The notes under the pieces were generated by a model. It was not told the DNA's origin. It saw only the letters and a list, made by a program, of their open reading frames with translations, and did not search any database. This document shows positions 63,354 to 64,000 of a stretch of 64,000 nucleotides of DNA, one piece after another (position 1 is the stretch's first letter; each line of letters begins with the position of its first letter). The translations under genes were made by a program, and so were the position numbers. Origin of the DNA: Blastocatellia bacterium (GTDB lineage: Bacteria; Acidobacteriota; Blastocatellia; Pyrinomonadales; Pyrinomonadaceae); the NCBI GenBank assembly GCA_003168335.1, contig PMSM01000003.1, positions 496,001-560,000 of the forward strand. The letters are read 5' to 3'.

Positions 63354-64000
63354 CTACTGTACCGACTGTACCTGGCCACCGTTCTTAATCGACTGTTGGG
63401 CTGCTTCCAGCAGACGCACCACGCGCCAGCCCGCCTGCCCGTCGGTCAGTGGGCGCCGGGCGCTACGAATCGAATCCAGAAATTCACCAACGACATGGCG
63501 CAGAGCTTCGGTCGAATCCAGCTTTGGCGCCCACACGTCACCGGTGCGATAACTTACCAGAGTTTGATAATCGGCTTCGCGATCAGGACCGACGCGGTTC
63601 GTGGTCACGCCTTTGTCATAGATGCGCACCTTCTCAGTCGGTTCAATGTCGTCGTAAAGGATCATCTTGCGGCTACCGGCGATCATCGTGCGACGAATCT
63701 TGACCGGCGCCAGCCAGTTGAAATGGAAATGCGCGATGAAATCGTCAGCAAAGTGCATCATCAGGTAAGCGATATTTTCAATACCCGGTTCGATGTGACA
63801 ACTCCCAATGGCGCTAACCAGGTCCGGCTGTCGCTCGATCAGGTAATCCATGATGGAAAGATCGTGCGGCGCCAGATCCCAAAGCACATTGATGTCCTTT
63901 TGGAACAGTCCCAGGTTAATGCGCACGGAATCGAAGTAGAGCAACTCTCCCAATTCGCCACTCGCCACGATCTCTTTCATCTTGCGCACGGCGCCGGTGT
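63354..64000 (-). CDS. Gfo/Idh/MocA family oxidoreductase (5' end cut off)
   Basis: The C-terminal ~215 residues of an NAD(P)-dependent sugar oxidoreductase; the frame continues past position 64000, with an internal Met at 63989 that I do not use. Typical sequence: MKEIVASGELGELLYFDSVRINLGLFQKDINVLWDLAPHDLSIMDYL, ENIAYLMMHFADDFIAHFHFNWLAPVKIRR. The nucleotide-binding N-domain is outside the window. Such enzymes oxidise sugar hydroxyls in surface glycan synthesis; the position just beyond gmd fits. Confidence 0.9.
   Translation of the reverse strand, partial: TGAVRKMKEIVASGELGELLYFDSVRINLGLFQKDINVLWDLAPHDLSIMDYLIERQPDLVSAIGSCHIEPGIENIAYLMMHFADDFIAHFHFNWLAPVKIRRTMIAGSRKMILYDDIEPTEKVRIYDKGVTTNRVGPDREADYQTLVSYRTGDVWAPKLDSTEALRHVVGEFLDSIRSARRPLTDGQAGWRVVRLLEAAQQSIKNGGQVQSVQ

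Overview
The window is bacterial chromosome of moderately high GC, with dense short-spaced genes and a Gram-negative envelope (BamA, Skp-like chaperones, LpxA, LpxI). Protein styles such as secreted subtilases with repeat tails, CreD-like proteins, TPR esterases and 1-Cys peroxiredoxin suggest Acidobacteriota, probably class Blastocatellia. That assignment is inference from protein resemblance; no rRNA or tRNA was found to test it.

Layout. 1-6.8 kb (minus strand): a membrane GGDEF-EAL protein cut by the window edge, a GNAT acetyltransferase, an unusual exported subtilase, and a small secreted protein. The subtilase carries a degenerate ClpB/ClpC-type AAA+ domain before the peptidase and a tail of about 17 GDGVVV-like hexapeptides. 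6.9-15.9 kb: consecutive minus-strand genes, most separated by copies of a ~100-110 bp hairpin with RYYYAAC/GTTRRRY-like ends and an interrupted inner stem. This looks like an integron gene-cassette array without an integrase in view (a CALIN). Cassettes encode an aspartyl protease, small membrane proteins, a MOSC protein, an amidohydrolase, an esterase-TPR protein and an alpha/beta hydrolase. Several sites are decayed, and an IS110 remnant lies beside one of them.

16-18.6 kb holds two unassigned plus-strand genes and noncoding repeats. 18.6-28.0 kb is the envelope block: clpC, then bamA, two skp/ompH paralogues, fabZ, lpxA and lpxI, without the usual lpxD. 28-42 kb is housekeeping and accessory: peroxiredoxin, a decayed REP-associated transposase bracketed by inverted REP-like repeats, a quinone oxidoreductase-like protein, a Rieske protein, a membrane protein plus winged-helix pair, a flavoprotein, a CreD-like protein, a stand-alone LigD polymerase domain, TPR and PDZ proteins. 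Several intergenic regions there carry REP/BIME-like inverted repeats.

42.4-64 kb is a surface polysaccharide locus. It has nucleotide-sugar genes (RfbA-like, RfbC-like, GDP-mannose dehydratase, GDP-fucose synthase-like), five glycosyltransferases, two methyltransferases, an AsnB-type amidotransferase, a hexapeptide acyltransferase, a MurJ/MATE-type flippase, two polytopic proteins that could be polymerases or glycosyltransferases, and a NodU carbamoyltransferase-DUF5989-SxtJ trio. Start/stop overlaps (TTGA, TGATG) show translational coupling in several pairs. The locus ends at a bidirectional terminator before a truncated Gfo/Idh/MocA oxidoreductase.
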